A stretch of 64,000 nt of DNA from Dermatophilus congolensis (GTDB taxonomy: Bacteria > Actinomycetota > Actinomycetes > Actinomycetales > Dermatophilaceae): the NCBI RefSeq assembly GCF_900447215.1, contig NZ_UFYA01000001.1, positions 620,001-684,000 on the forward strand. The letters run 5' to 3'. This document shows, piece by piece, positions 48,939 through 56,832 of this stretch. Within the stretch, counting starts at the first letter, position 1; each line of letters begins with the position of its first letter. The position numbers and the translations under genes were made by a program. The notes under the pieces are model-generated. The model ran no database searches. It had not been told where the DNA came from and was given only the letters and a program-made list of their open reading frames with translations.

Positions 48939-49874
48939 GTGGATATTCGTCAGTTGCGCTATTTCCTTGCTGTGAGTGAGCGCAAGTCGTTGTCGAGTGC
49001 GGCGCGTAATTTGTATGTCACTCAGCCGACGTTGACGGTAGCAATGAAGAAGTTGGAGACGGATGTGCGGGCGAGGTTGTTTGTTCGTACTCCGGGGTCG
49101 GGGTATGAGCTGACGGAGGCGGGGCGGCGTTTGTATGAGGAGGGGTCGGAGATTGTGCGGCGGGTGGATGCGGTGGTGGATGAGATTCGGGCGATGGGGC
49201 AGCAGTCGCGTCCGCAGCTGCGGGTGGGGTTGACGGTGTTGTTTGCGGTGCAGCATATGCCGGCGATTTCGGCGTTTATTGCGGGGCACACCGATGTTGA
49301 AGTGACGTTGGTGCAGAGCGGTTCGATGCAGTTGCAGAAGGCTTTGGTGGCTGATGAGATCGATGTGGCGATTGTGAGTCACCCGATTGTGGAGCCGGAG
49401 ATTACTGTGTTGTCTTTGCCTGAGGGGGCGGGGTCGTACAGGGTATCGGCGGTGATGCGTTCAGATAATCCGTTGGCGGGGCGGGAGTCGGTGACGTTTG
49501 CGCAGCTGCGTTCGGAGCGGTTTTGTGCGTTGTCGGAGCGGTTTGTGTTGGGGCGGGTGTTGCGTTCGCGTGCTGCGGAGGTGGGGTTTACACCTGCGGT
49601 GGTGTTGCAGGATGACAGTTGGGAGGTGCTGTTGAATGCGGTGCGTTCGTTGAATGCGGTGGCGTTGTTGCCTTCTGAAGTGGAGAAGATGTCGGTGGTT
49701 GAGGGGTTGTCGTGGGTGCCGTTGGACGATAAGGCAAACCGTTTTCCGATTGGTATTGCGACTCATGGCGCAGCGCAGCGCAATGGGGTGGTGGATGAGT
49801 TTGTCACGATGATTCGTCAGTGTGGGCGTTCGGCTGTGCTGCGCTCGGGGGTGGGGGATGAGGTTACGGGGTGA
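48939..49874 (+). CDS. LysR-family transcriptional regulator
   Basis: A DNA-binding regulator of about 311 residues. The N-terminal helix-turn-helix reads DIRQLRYFLAVSERKSLSSA then YVTQPTLTVAMKKLE, typical of LysR proteins. The effector domain starts near residue 90 (QLRVGLTVLFAVQHMPAIS). GTG 48939 follows GGGAGG by 8 nt; the longer frame start is unsupported. Its 3' end overlaps the 3' end of buk by 11 nt in convergent orientation, so the two transcripts can form antisense RNA. Regulation of the adjacent dehydrogenase operon is possible but not shown. Confidence 0.9.
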   Translation: MDIRQLRYFLAVSERKSLSSAARNLYVTQPTLTVAMKKLETDVRARLFVRTPGSGYELTEAGRRLYEEGSEIVRRVDAVVDEIRAMGQQSRPQLRVGLTVLFAVQHMPAISAFIAGHTDVEVTLVQSGSMQLQKALVADEIDVAIVSHPIVEPEITVLSLPEGAGSYRVSAVMRSDNPLAGRESVTFAQLRSERFCALSERFVLGRVLRSRAAEVGFTPAVVLQDDSWEVLLNAVRSLNAVALLPSEVEKMSVVEGLSWVPLDDKANRFPIGIATHGAAQRNGVVDEFVTMIRQCGRSAVLRSGVGDEVTG

Positions 49875-50925
49875 GGGTGTGGGCGTGTTCTTCGCCGTTG
49901 AGTACGCGTAGGGCTCCGGCAGCGAGGGCGGCCATTTCTGCTTCGCCGGGGTAGGGGTGTAGTGGGGCGATGAATGCGGTGCGTTCGGCGACGAGTGTGC
50001 ACAGGCGGTTGGAGTGGGCCATGCCTCCGGTGAGGATGATGGCGTCGACGAAGCCTTTCATGGTGGTGGCTAGGCATCCGATTGCTTTGGCGATGTTCAA
50101 TGCCATGGCTTCGAGGATGAGGGCGGCGTGGGTGTCGCCGTTGTCGATGCGGTCTTCGAGGACGCGTAGGTCGGTGGTGTCGGCGTGGGAGCGTAGTCCG
50201 GCTCGGGAGCGGACGAGTTGGGTGAATTCTTCGACGCTCATGGTGTTCAGGAGGGTGGTGACGGTTTTGAGGGGAAGGCCGCCGGAGCGTTCGGCGGAGA
50301 ATTGGATTTCGTCGTCGGAGATGAAGTCGATGACGGTGCCGTGTTGGTGGGCGCTGGCGGAGCTGCCGCCGCCGATGTGGACGACGATGATGTCGCTGTT
50401 GGGGTAGCCCTTGCCGAGTTTGTTGGCCAGGTCGATGGCTACGGCGCGCATGTTGAGGTGGTGGCCGATGCTTTCGCGGTGGATTCCTGCGATGCCGGTG
50501 ATGCGGGCGACGTCGGATATTTCGTCGACGGTGACGGGGTCGTAGACGTAGGCGGGGGCGTGGGGGATACCGAAGGCGGCTGCCATGATGCGGGCGAGGG
50601 GGCCGCCGAGGTTGGAGGCGTGTTGGAGGGTGGGGCGGTTGCGGACGATGTCTTCGAAGGTGTCGTCGACGGTGATGGCGCCGGGGGCGACGGGGCCGAT
50701 GAGTCCGCCGCGGCCGACGACGGCGTCGAAGTTGTTTTCGCCGCGGTCGCGCAGGATTTTTTCGATGTCGTTGGCGCGGGTGTCGAGTTGGTCGATGACA
50801 TGGGTGGTGTGTGCGAAGTGGTGGGGGTCGTAGGTGATTTCTTCGCGGAAGAGTTCGGTGGTGTTGTTGTAGACGGCGATTTTGGTGGAGGTTGCTCCGG
50901 GGTTGATAGCCAGGATGTGTTTCAT
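49864..50925 (-). CDS. buk: Butyrate kinase (branched/short-chain acyl phosphate kinase)
   Basis: An acetate/butyrate kinase-family (ASKHA fold) enzyme that makes ATP from acyl phosphate. At 353 residues it matches butyrate kinase and not acetate kinase (~400). The first phosphate loop is LAINPGATSTKIAVYN. Later motifs are VVHIGGGSSASAHQHG and DAIILTGGMAHSNR. ATG 50925 overlaps the ptb stop (ATGA), so the pair is coupled. Last gene of the six-gene dehydrogenase operon; paired with Ptb it would give substrate-level phosphorylation from acyl-CoA. Confidence 0.9.
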   Translation of the reverse strand: MKHILAINPGATSTKIAVYNNTTELFREEITYDPHHFAHTTHVIDQLDTRANDIEKILRDRGENNFDAVVGRGGLIGPVAPGAITVDDTFEDIVRNRPTLQHASNLGGPLARIMAAAFGIPHAPAYVYDPVTVDEISDVARITGIAGIHRESIGHHLNMRAVAIDLANKLGKGYPNSDIIVVHIGGGSSASAHQHGTVIDFISDDEIQFSAERSGGLPLKTVTTLLNTMSVEEFTQLVRSRAGLRSHADTTDLRVLEDRIDNGDTHAALILEAMALNIAKAIGCLATTMKGFVDAIILTGGMAHSNRLCTLVAERTAFIAPLHPYPGEAEMAALAAGALRVLNGEEHAHTLTP

Positions 50926-51821
50926 GCGTGGTCTCCGAGGATGCGTGCTAGGGCGATGGAGAGGTATTTCTCTTGGGCGGATGAGCTACGTGAGACGAGG
51001 ATGATGGGTACGGCGGCGCCTAGGACGAGTCCGGCCATGGTTCCGTTGCCGAACATGCTGAGGGATTTGGCTACGGCGTTGCCAGAGACGATGTCGGGGG
51101 CGAGGAGGATGGAGGCGTCGCCGCGGATGCGGCCTTTCCAGCCTTTTTCTTCTGCGTGGCTGGGCAGGAGTGCTAGGTCCAGGGATAGGGGTCCTTCGAT
51201 GGTGATGTCGTTGGTGGCGTGGTTGGTGGTGAAGGTGGTTTGAAGTTCGGCGGAGGGTAGTCGGGGGATGGGGGTTTCGGCGGCTGAGAGCAGGGCGACT
51301 TTGGGGTGAGGCTGGCCTAGGAGTCGCATGATGTGGACGGCGTGGTTGATCAGGGGCATCATGTCTTCTTCGCGGGGGACGGTGACCATGCCGCCATCGG
51401 TGATGGCGATGATGCGTCCGACGGTGGGGTTGTCGACGAGCATGACGTGGGATAGCAGGGGGCTGGTGCGGATGCCGGTTTCTCGGTCGACGACGGGTTT
51501 GAGGAATGTGCCGGTGGAGATGTGCCCTTTCATGAGGGCGTCGGCGTTGCCGGTGCGGGCTAGGCGGACGCCTTCGTTGGCGGCGTGGGTGTCCTCGGCG
51601 ATGTCGATGAGGTCGTATTGGTCGGGGGTGAGGCGGTGGGCGAGTGTTTTTTCGATGCTGGTTGCCTCGTCGATGAGGGTGGGGTGGATGAGGTTTTTGT
51701 GGGTGGCTTGGATGATGCTGTCGAGAACGTGTTCGTCGGCTGCTTTGACGACGGCGACGCGGGCGGCGGGAGTGGTGCTGTCTTGGCTGATGTTGATGAG
51801 GTCGTTCATTGTGATCGACAC
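50922..51821 (-). CDS. ptb: Phosphate butyryltransferase-type acyltransferase
   Basis: Converts acyl-CoA and phosphate to acyl phosphate and CoA. About 299 residues, phosphate acetyl/butyryltransferase fold: ALMKGHISTGTFLKPVVD, LLSHVMLVDN, AITDGGMVTVPREEDM and a C-terminal GNAVAKSLSMFGNGTMAGLV. GTG 51821 has AAGGAG 9 nt upstream; an in-frame ATG four codons later is less well placed. It follows lpdA after 40 nt. Preferred acyl chain is unknown; branched C4-C5 chains are likely if the dehydrogenase acts on branched oxoacids. Confidence 0.9.
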   Translation of the reverse strand: MSITMNDLINISQDSTTPAARVAVVKAADEHVLDSIIQATHKNLIHPTLIDEATSIEKTLAHRLTPDQYDLIDIAEDTHAANEGVRLARTGNADALMKGHISTGTFLKPVVDRETGIRTSPLLSHVMLVDNPTVGRIIAITDGGMVTVPREEDMMPLINHAVHIMRLLGQPHPKVALLSAAETPIPRLPSAELQTTFTTNHATNDITIEGPLSLDLALLPSHAEEKGWKGRIRGDASILLAPDIVSGNAVAKSLSMFGNGTMAGLVLGAAVPIILVSRSSSAQEKYLSIALARILGDHA

Positions 51822-51861
51822 GGGGTGAAGCTCCTTGTGAGTTGTGTGTCGTGTGTGGCTT

Positions 51862-53274
51862 TTACTGGTGGATGGGGCGCCCTAGCGCGATTTCTGCGGC
51901 GTCCATGATGGCTTCGGTGGTGGTGGGGTGGGCGTGGATGGTCAGGGCCATGTCTTCGAGGGTGATGAGGTTTTCTATGCCGAGGGTGACTTCGCCGATG
52001 AGTTCTGAGACGTTGGGGCCGACCATGTGGGCGCCGATGAGGCGTCCGGTGGTGGTTTCGGCGATGAGTCGGACGAATCCGGTGGGGTTGTTCATGGATA
52101 GGGCTCGTCCGTTGGCGGCCAGGGGGAAGGTTGCGCTGGTGGTTTCGATGCCTGCGGCGGTGGCGGTGTCCGCGGTGTGCCCGACGGTGGCGATTTCGGG
52201 GGTGGTGTAGCAGACGGTGGGCATGGCGGCGTAGTCGACTGCTGCGCTGGCGTCGCCGCTGAGCGCTTCAGCGGCGATTTTTGCTTCGTAGCTGGCTTTG
52301 TGCGCCAGGGGTGCGCCAGCGACGACGTCGCCGATGGCGAAGATGTGTGGGTATGAGGTGCGGCCTTGGTTATCGACGTTGATCAGGCCGTGCTCGTTCA
52401 TGTCCAGGCCGATGGCATCTAGGCCGATGCCGTCGGTGTTGGGGGTGCGTCCTACTGTGACGACGGCGTAGTCGGCGGTGATTTCGGTGGTGGTGCCGTT
52501 GTGTTCGTAGGTGATGGTGACGCAGGTGTCGTTTTCGCTTCTTGCGGTGGCTTTAGCGCCGGTGATGATCTGGACGCCTTTGGCTTGCATGTGTTGTGTC
52601 ACCGGTTGGGTGAGGTCGTGGTCGAATCCGTTCAGGACGCAGTCCATGCCTTCAAGGATGGTGACTTTGGTGCCGAAGTCGGCGTAGGCGCTGGCGAGTT
52701 CCATCCCGATGTAGCCTCCGCCAATCATGATGAGGGAGTTGGGGACCTGGGGAAGGTTGAGGGCGCCGGTGGAGTCTAGGACGCGTGGCCCGAAGGGGAC
52801 GCTGCTGATTTCGATGGGGCGCGATCCGGTAGCGATGATGCAGTGTTTGAACCGGTAGGTCTGTCCGTAGACGTCGTCGAAGACGACGCGGATGTTGTGG
52901 TCGTCGATGAAGTGGGCTTCACCGGTGACCACTTCGACTTTGTTTTTTTTCAGTAGTCCAGCCACACCGCGGGTGAGTTTGCCGACGACCTGTTCGTTTT
53001 TCCAGCGTTGGGTGGCGGCGAAGTCCAAGGTGGTTTCGGTGTTGGTGACACCGAAAAGGTCGGGGGTGCGTGAGGCTGCGTAGTGGTGCCCGGCTTGGAT
53101 GAGTGCTTTTGAGGGGATGCATCCGACGTTGAGGCAGGCTCCGCCGATGGCGTCGCGTTCAACGCACACCACGTTGTGACCGAGTTGGGCTGCACGGATG
53201 GCGGCTACGTATCCGCCGGGTCCTGAGCCGATGACGATGACGTCTGTTTCTGATGCGAAATCTCCGACAACCAT
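51862..53274 (-). CDS. lpdA: Dihydrolipoyl dehydrogenase (E3)
   Basis: Reoxidises the lipoyl arm of E2 with FAD and NAD+. About 470 residues. The FAD fold is VIVIGSGPGGYVAAIRAAQ, the redox disulphide Cys47-Cys52 in GGACLNVGCIPSKAL, the NAD fold MIGGGYIGMELASAYADFG, and the C-terminal active-site His-Pro is in IHAHPTTTEAIMDAA. All parts are intact. It begins 5 nt after the E2 stop, in the dehydrogenase operon. Confidence 0.95.
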   Translation of the reverse strand: MVVGDFASETDVIVIGSGPGGYVAAIRAAQLGHNVVCVERDAIGGACLNVGCIPSKALIQAGHHYAASRTPDLFGVTNTETTLDFAATQRWKNEQVVGKLTRGVAGLLKKNKVEVVTGEAHFIDDHNIRVVFDDVYGQTYRFKHCIIATGSRPIEISSVPFGPRVLDSTGALNLPQVPNSLIMIGGGYIGMELASAYADFGTKVTILEGMDCVLNGFDHDLTQPVTQHMQAKGVQIITGAKATARSENDTCVTITYEHNGTTTEITADYAVVTVGRTPNTDGIGLDAIGLDMNEHGLINVDNQGRTSYPHIFAIGDVVAGAPLAHKASYEAKIAAEALSGDASAAVDYAAMPTVCYTTPEIATVGHTADTATAAGIETTSATFPLAANGRALSMNNPTGFVRLIAETTTGRLIGAHMVGPNVSELIGEVTLGIENLITLEDMALTIHAHPTTTEAIMDAAEIALGRPIHQ

Positions 53275-53279
53275 GGTGT

Positions 53280-54542
53280 TCAGCTTTCGGCGAGGAGGAG
53301 GTCTGGGTTGTGTAGGAATTCTTTGAGGTCATTGAGTGCCTTTTGGGCGTCGACCCCGTCGATGAGGCGGTGATCGAAGGCGAAGGACAGTTTGCACACG
53401 GGGCGCAGAACGGGTTTGCCTTTTTTGTCGGGGAGAAATTCGTCCTCGAAGCGGCCGATGCCGAGGATGGCGGCTTCGGGGGCGTTGATGATGGGGGTGG
53501 ACCACACGCCGCTGGTGGCGAAACCACCGACGTTGGTGACTGTCATGGATCCGCCACTCATGTCGGCGTTGGTGAGGGTGCCTGCTTTAGCGCGGTTGCT
53601 GAGTTCGGTGATTTCTCGGGCGATGTCGAAGAGGGATTTTCGGTCTGCGTCTTTGATGATGGGAACGAATAGGCCACGGTCGGTGTTGGTGGCGACACCG
53701 ATGTTGAAGGTGTCGTAGTAGATGAATTCGCCAGCTGCCATGTCGACGCGGCCGTTCATGAGGGGGTTTTTCTTGAGCATGGCCACGCATGCTTTAACGA
53801 TGTAGGGCGTGTAGGTGAGTTTTGCTTTGCGGGTGGCTGCGGTGTCTTTGAGCCGGTTGCGGTGGGCCACGAGTGCGGATACTTCGACTCGGTCGAGGAT
53901 GGTGACTACCGGCACTGTGGTCACTACTTCGGTGAGTGCGCGGGCTGCGGCTTTGCGGATTGCGGACATTTTTTCGCGGCGTTGCCCGCTGCTGACAGTG
54001 GCGGGCAGTGGTGTCGATTCTGCCGCTGGGGTGCTTTTTTCTTTGGTGGTTGGTGCCGGGGTGGCTGGTTGTATGGAGGCACCGTTGGCTAGGTAGGCGT
54101 CGATGTCTTCGCGGGTGATTTTGCCGTGGTTTCCACTTCCGGTGATGCAGGTCAGGTCGACGCCTTTGGAGCGGGCGTAGCGGCGCACTCCGGGTACTGC
54201 CAGGGTGCGTATGTCTACGCTGCTGGTGGTGGCACTCGCCGGTGGTCGGGGCGTGGTTGTGGTTGGGGTGGTTGCGGGGGTGGGGGTTCCTGAGGTGGGG
54301 GTGTTGTCGTTGGTGAGGATGTCGGCGATGACGCTGCCGACGAGTGCTTTTTGTCCTTGGGGTACGTGGAGTTTGGTGATGGTGCCGGTGACGGGGCAGG
54401 GCAGTTCAGCGACGACTTTGTCTGATTCGACTTCGACGAGGATGGAGTCTTCGGTGATGGTGTCGCCTTCGGCGACGAACCATTTGGTGATTTCGGTTTC
54501 GTGGGTGCCTTCGCCGATGTCGGGCATGGTGAATTGGTACAT
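53280..54542 (-). CDS. pdhC: 2-Oxoacid dehydrogenase E2 acyltransferase
   Basis: Core acyltransferase of the dehydrogenase complex, about 420 residues. One lipoyl domain (residues ~1-76) with Lys42 in VEVESDKVVAEL; a Pro/Thr-rich linker; an E3/E1-binding domain (VRRYARSKGVDLTCITGSG then KITREDIDAY); a second linker; and the catalytic domain with AFDHRLIDGVDAQKAL (HxxxDG). A single lipoyl domain fits both pyruvate and branched-chain complexes. ATG 54542 has TGAGGAGA 6 nt upstream, 9 nt after the E1 beta stop. The name pdhC is provisional; bkdB is equally possible. Confidence 0.9.
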   Translation of the reverse strand: MYQFTMPDIGEGTHETEITKWFVAEGDTITEDSILVEVESDKVVAELPCPVTGTITKLHVPQGQKALVGSVIADILTNDNTPTSGTPTPATTPTTTTPRPPASATTSSVDIRTLAVPGVRRYARSKGVDLTCITGSGNHGKITREDIDAYLANGASIQPATPAPTTKEKSTPAAESTPLPATVSSGQRREKMSAIRKAAARALTEVVTTVPVVTILDRVEVSALVAHRNRLKDTAATRKAKLTYTPYIVKACVAMLKKNPLMNGRVDMAAGEFIYYDTFNIGVATNTDRGLFVPIIKDADRKSLFDIAREITELSNRAKAGTLTNADMSGGSMTVTNVGGFATSGVWSTPIINAPEAAILGIGRFEDEFLPDKKGKPVLRPVCKLSFAFDHRLIDGVDAQKALNDLKEFLHNPDLLLAES

Positions 54543-54551
54543 CGGTTCTCC

Positions 54552-55529
54552 TCAGAACTGGACGGTTTTGCGGGCCGTTTCGACGATGTCGGCGGCGTTG
54601 GGCATCCAGATGGATTCGGCCATGCCGAAGGGGAAGGTGGTGTCGGGGGCGGTGACTCGGCCAACGGGCGCGTCGAGTGTCATGAAGGCGCGTTCGGTGA
54701 TTTCGCTGATGAGTTGTCCGGTGATGCCGCTTTGGCGTTGTGCTTCTTGGCAGGCGATGGCGCGGTGGGTTTTTTCTACTGATTCCAGGACGGTGTGCAT
54801 GTCGATGGGGGAGACGGTGCGTAGGTCGATCACTTCGGCGTTGATGCCTTCGTTGGCGAGGGTGGTTGCTGCGTTGAGGGCTTCGTGGACCATGAGGCCG
54901 TAGGCGATGATGCTGATGTCGGTGCCTTCACGCACGATGTTGGCTTTGTCTAGGGGGACGGTGTAGTGGCCGTCGGGGACTTCGCCTTTGACGGTGCGGT
55001 ACATGCGGAGGTGTTCGAGGAAAAAGACGGGGTCGTTGTCTTCGATGGCGGAGATCATGAGGCCTTTGGCGTCGTAGGCGGTGGCGGGGATGACGACGCG
55101 TAGGCCGGGGATGTGGGACAGGAGTCCTTCGATGTTGTCTGAGTGCAGTTCGGGGGTGTGTACTCCGCCGCCGAAGGGGGCTCGGATGGCCATGGGCATG
55201 GAGCGGGTGCCGCCGTAGCGGTAGCGGAATCGGGCGATTTGTCCGGCGATGGCGTCCATGGCTTCGAAGACGAATCCGCCGAATTGGAGTTCGGGTAGGG
55301 GGCGCCAGCCTTCGTTGGCGAGGCCGAGGGCCAGGCCCATGATTCCAGATTCGGCGAGGGGGGTGTTGAATACGCGGTCTTGGCCGTAGGTGGCTTGGAG
55401 GCCGTCGGTGATGCGGAAAACGCCGCCGTTGTGGCCGACGTCTTCGCCGAAGATGAGGGTGGTGGGGTCTTGGGCGAGTTTGAGGTCTAGGGCGGCGGTG
55501 ATGGCTTGGGCGAGGGTCAGTTCAGCCAT
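54552..55529 (-). CDS. pdhB: 2-Oxoacid dehydrogenase E1 beta subunit
   Basis: About 325 residues, starting MAELTLAQAITAALDLKLAQ; the frame extends 81 codons upstream into E1 alpha but ATG 55529 is right for the family. Segments FGEDVGHNGGVFRITDGLQ, TPLAESGIMGLALGLANEG, SPFGGGVHTPELHS-like (APFGGGVHTPELHSDNIEG) and VFFLEHLRMYR closely resemble Firmicutes pyruvate dehydrogenase beta subunits as recalled. It starts 2 nt after the E1 alpha stop. Substrate (pyruvate or branched-chain oxoacid) is undecided. Confidence 0.92.
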   Translation of the reverse strand: MAELTLAQAITAALDLKLAQDPTTLIFGEDVGHNGGVFRITDGLQATYGQDRVFNTPLAESGIMGLALGLANEGWRPLPELQFGGFVFEAMDAIAGQIARFRYRYGGTRSMPMAIRAPFGGGVHTPELHSDNIEGLLSHIPGLRVVIPATAYDAKGLMISAIEDNDPVFFLEHLRMYRTVKGEVPDGHYTVPLDKANIVREGTDISIIAYGLMVHEALNAATTLANEGINAEVIDLRTVSPIDMHTVLESVEKTHRAIACQEAQRQSGITGQLISEITERAFMTLDAPVGRVTAPDTTFPFGMAESIWMPNAADIVETARKTVQF

Positions 55530-55531
55530 GA

Positions 55532-56644
55532 TCAGTTGTTCTCCTTGGCTTGGTAGACCGCGATTTGTTCGGTGATGTTCTGGGGTGGGTTTTCGTACAT
55601 GTTGGTCAGGAAGGTGCTGACTTTTTGGGCGGGGATTTTTCCCATGTCGGTGATGGCTTGTTTGACTTCGGCTTTGACTTGTTCGTCGATGTGGTGGGCC
55701 ATGTCCTCGTTCCAGAGGTTTTTGCTGGTGAGATGGGTGGCTAGGCGGGTGACGGCGCTGCGGGAGATCCACATGTCGACTTCGTCGTCTTCGCGGTAGC
55801 GTTTGGGGTCATCGGACATGGTGTGGGCGCCGGTGCGGTAGGTGAGGGCTTCGATGAGGACGGGCCCGTTTCCTGCTAGTGCGTATTCGCGGGCTTGTTT
55901 GACGGCTAGGTAGAGGGCGATGGGGTCGTTGCCGTCGATGCGTAGGGAGGGGATGCCTGCGGCGACGCCTTTTTGGGCGATGGTGGCGGCGGCGGTTTGT
56001 TGGGTCAGGGGGGTGGAGATGGCCCATTGGTTGTTTTGGACCACGACGATCAGTGGTGCTTTGTAGATGCCGGCGAAGTTGAGTCCTTCGTAGAAGTCGC
56101 CTTGGGAGGTGGCTCCGTCACCGCAGTAGGCCATGACAACGTGGTTGTCGCCTTTTTTCTTTTTTCCTAGGGCTACTCCGGCGGCGTGGGGGATGGATCC
56201 GCCGACGATGACTTGAGGTGTCCAGGCTTGGAATTCGGGTTTGTAGGTGTTGCCTTCGACGTGTCCGCGCCACCAGAGGAATGCTTTCCACATGGGCAGG
56301 CCGTGTTTGATGAGGGGGGCGATGTCTCGGTAGGTGGGGACGAGGAAGTCGCCTTTGTCGAGGGCGGCGAGTGTGGCGAATTGGCTGGCTTCTTGGCCGC
56401 CGCCGGGGGCGTAGTTGGCTAGGGTTCCTTGCCGGTTGAGCATGGTGATGCGCACGTCGAATGTTTTGGCCCATTGCAGGTCTTTCATGAGCTGCACGAG
56501 GGTGTTGTCGTCGATTTTTTGCGCGGCTTGGGGGTCGACGATGGTGCCGGTTTCGTCGAGCACTTGGATGATGGGGAAGTCTTCGGCGTAGGTGGTGACC
56601 AGGTGGGCCAAGTCGATGTTGGTCAGGGAGTGGGTGGTTGTCAT
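55532..56644 (-). CDS. pdhA: 2-Oxoacid dehydrogenase E1 alpha subunit
   Basis: Thiamine-diphosphate decarboxylase subunit of about 370 residues, first gene of the operon. The TPP motif is GDGATSQGDFYEGLNFAG (GDG at 175-177) ending at Asn204-Asn205 in VVQNNQWAIS. The phosphorylation-loop-like region TYRTGAHTMSDDPKRYR is present. LNRQGTLANYAPGGGQEASQ and VPTYRDIAPLIKHGLP look closer to Firmicutes PdhA than to mycobacterial BkdA, from memory. ATG 56644 has AGGAG 11 nt upstream; the longer frame is unsupported. The ptb-buk genes downstream argue for branched-chain oxoacid use, the sequence resemblance for pyruvate. Confidence 0.92.
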   Translation of the reverse strand: MTTTHSLTNIDLAHLVTTYAEDFPIIQVLDETGTIVDPQAAQKIDDNTLVQLMKDLQWAKTFDVRITMLNRQGTLANYAPGGGQEASQFATLAALDKGDFLVPTYRDIAPLIKHGLPMWKAFLWWRGHVEGNTYKPEFQAWTPQVIVGGSIPHAAGVALGKKKKGDNHVVMAYCGDGATSQGDFYEGLNFAGIYKAPLIVVVQNNQWAISTPLTQQTAAATIAQKGVAAGIPSLRIDGNDPIALYLAVKQAREYALAGNGPVLIEALTYRTGAHTMSDDPKRYREDDEVDMWISRSAVTRLATHLTSKNLWNEDMAHHIDEQVKAEVKQAITDMGKIPAQKVSTFLTNMYENPPQNITEQIAVYQAKENN

Positions 56645-56660
56645 GGGCTGCGCATCTCCT

Positions 56661-56684
56661 GCTTGTCGAGCGACCTTGTCAAGC
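56661..56684 (-). promoter_or_regulatory. Possible operator before the dehydrogenase operon
   Basis: GCTTG and CAAGC arms flank a 14-nt centre just upstream of pdhA, with TTGTC repeated at 56663 and 56676. It lies between the operon start and the pgi terminator. Binding factor unknown; this is a weak call. Confidence 0.25.
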
Positions 56685-56779
56685 ACTGTATGAGCAGGGG
56701 ACGTGGCTGATCCTGGGTTGGGGCGAGGAGTTTATAGCGGTGTTTTATGTACCTATGAGTCTGGGCGTGGGCATGAGTG

Positions 56780-56818
56780 CGGCCGGGTAGGTGAGTTCAG
56801 GACTTGCCTACCCGGCCG
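56780..56818 (-). terminator. Terminator after pgi
   Basis: A perfect 12-bp stem (56780-56791 with 56807-56818) with a 15-nt loop lies 15 nt beyond the pgi stop and separates pgi from the dehydrogenase operon. Confidence 0.7.
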
Positions 56819-56832
56819 TGGTGGTTGCTGGG

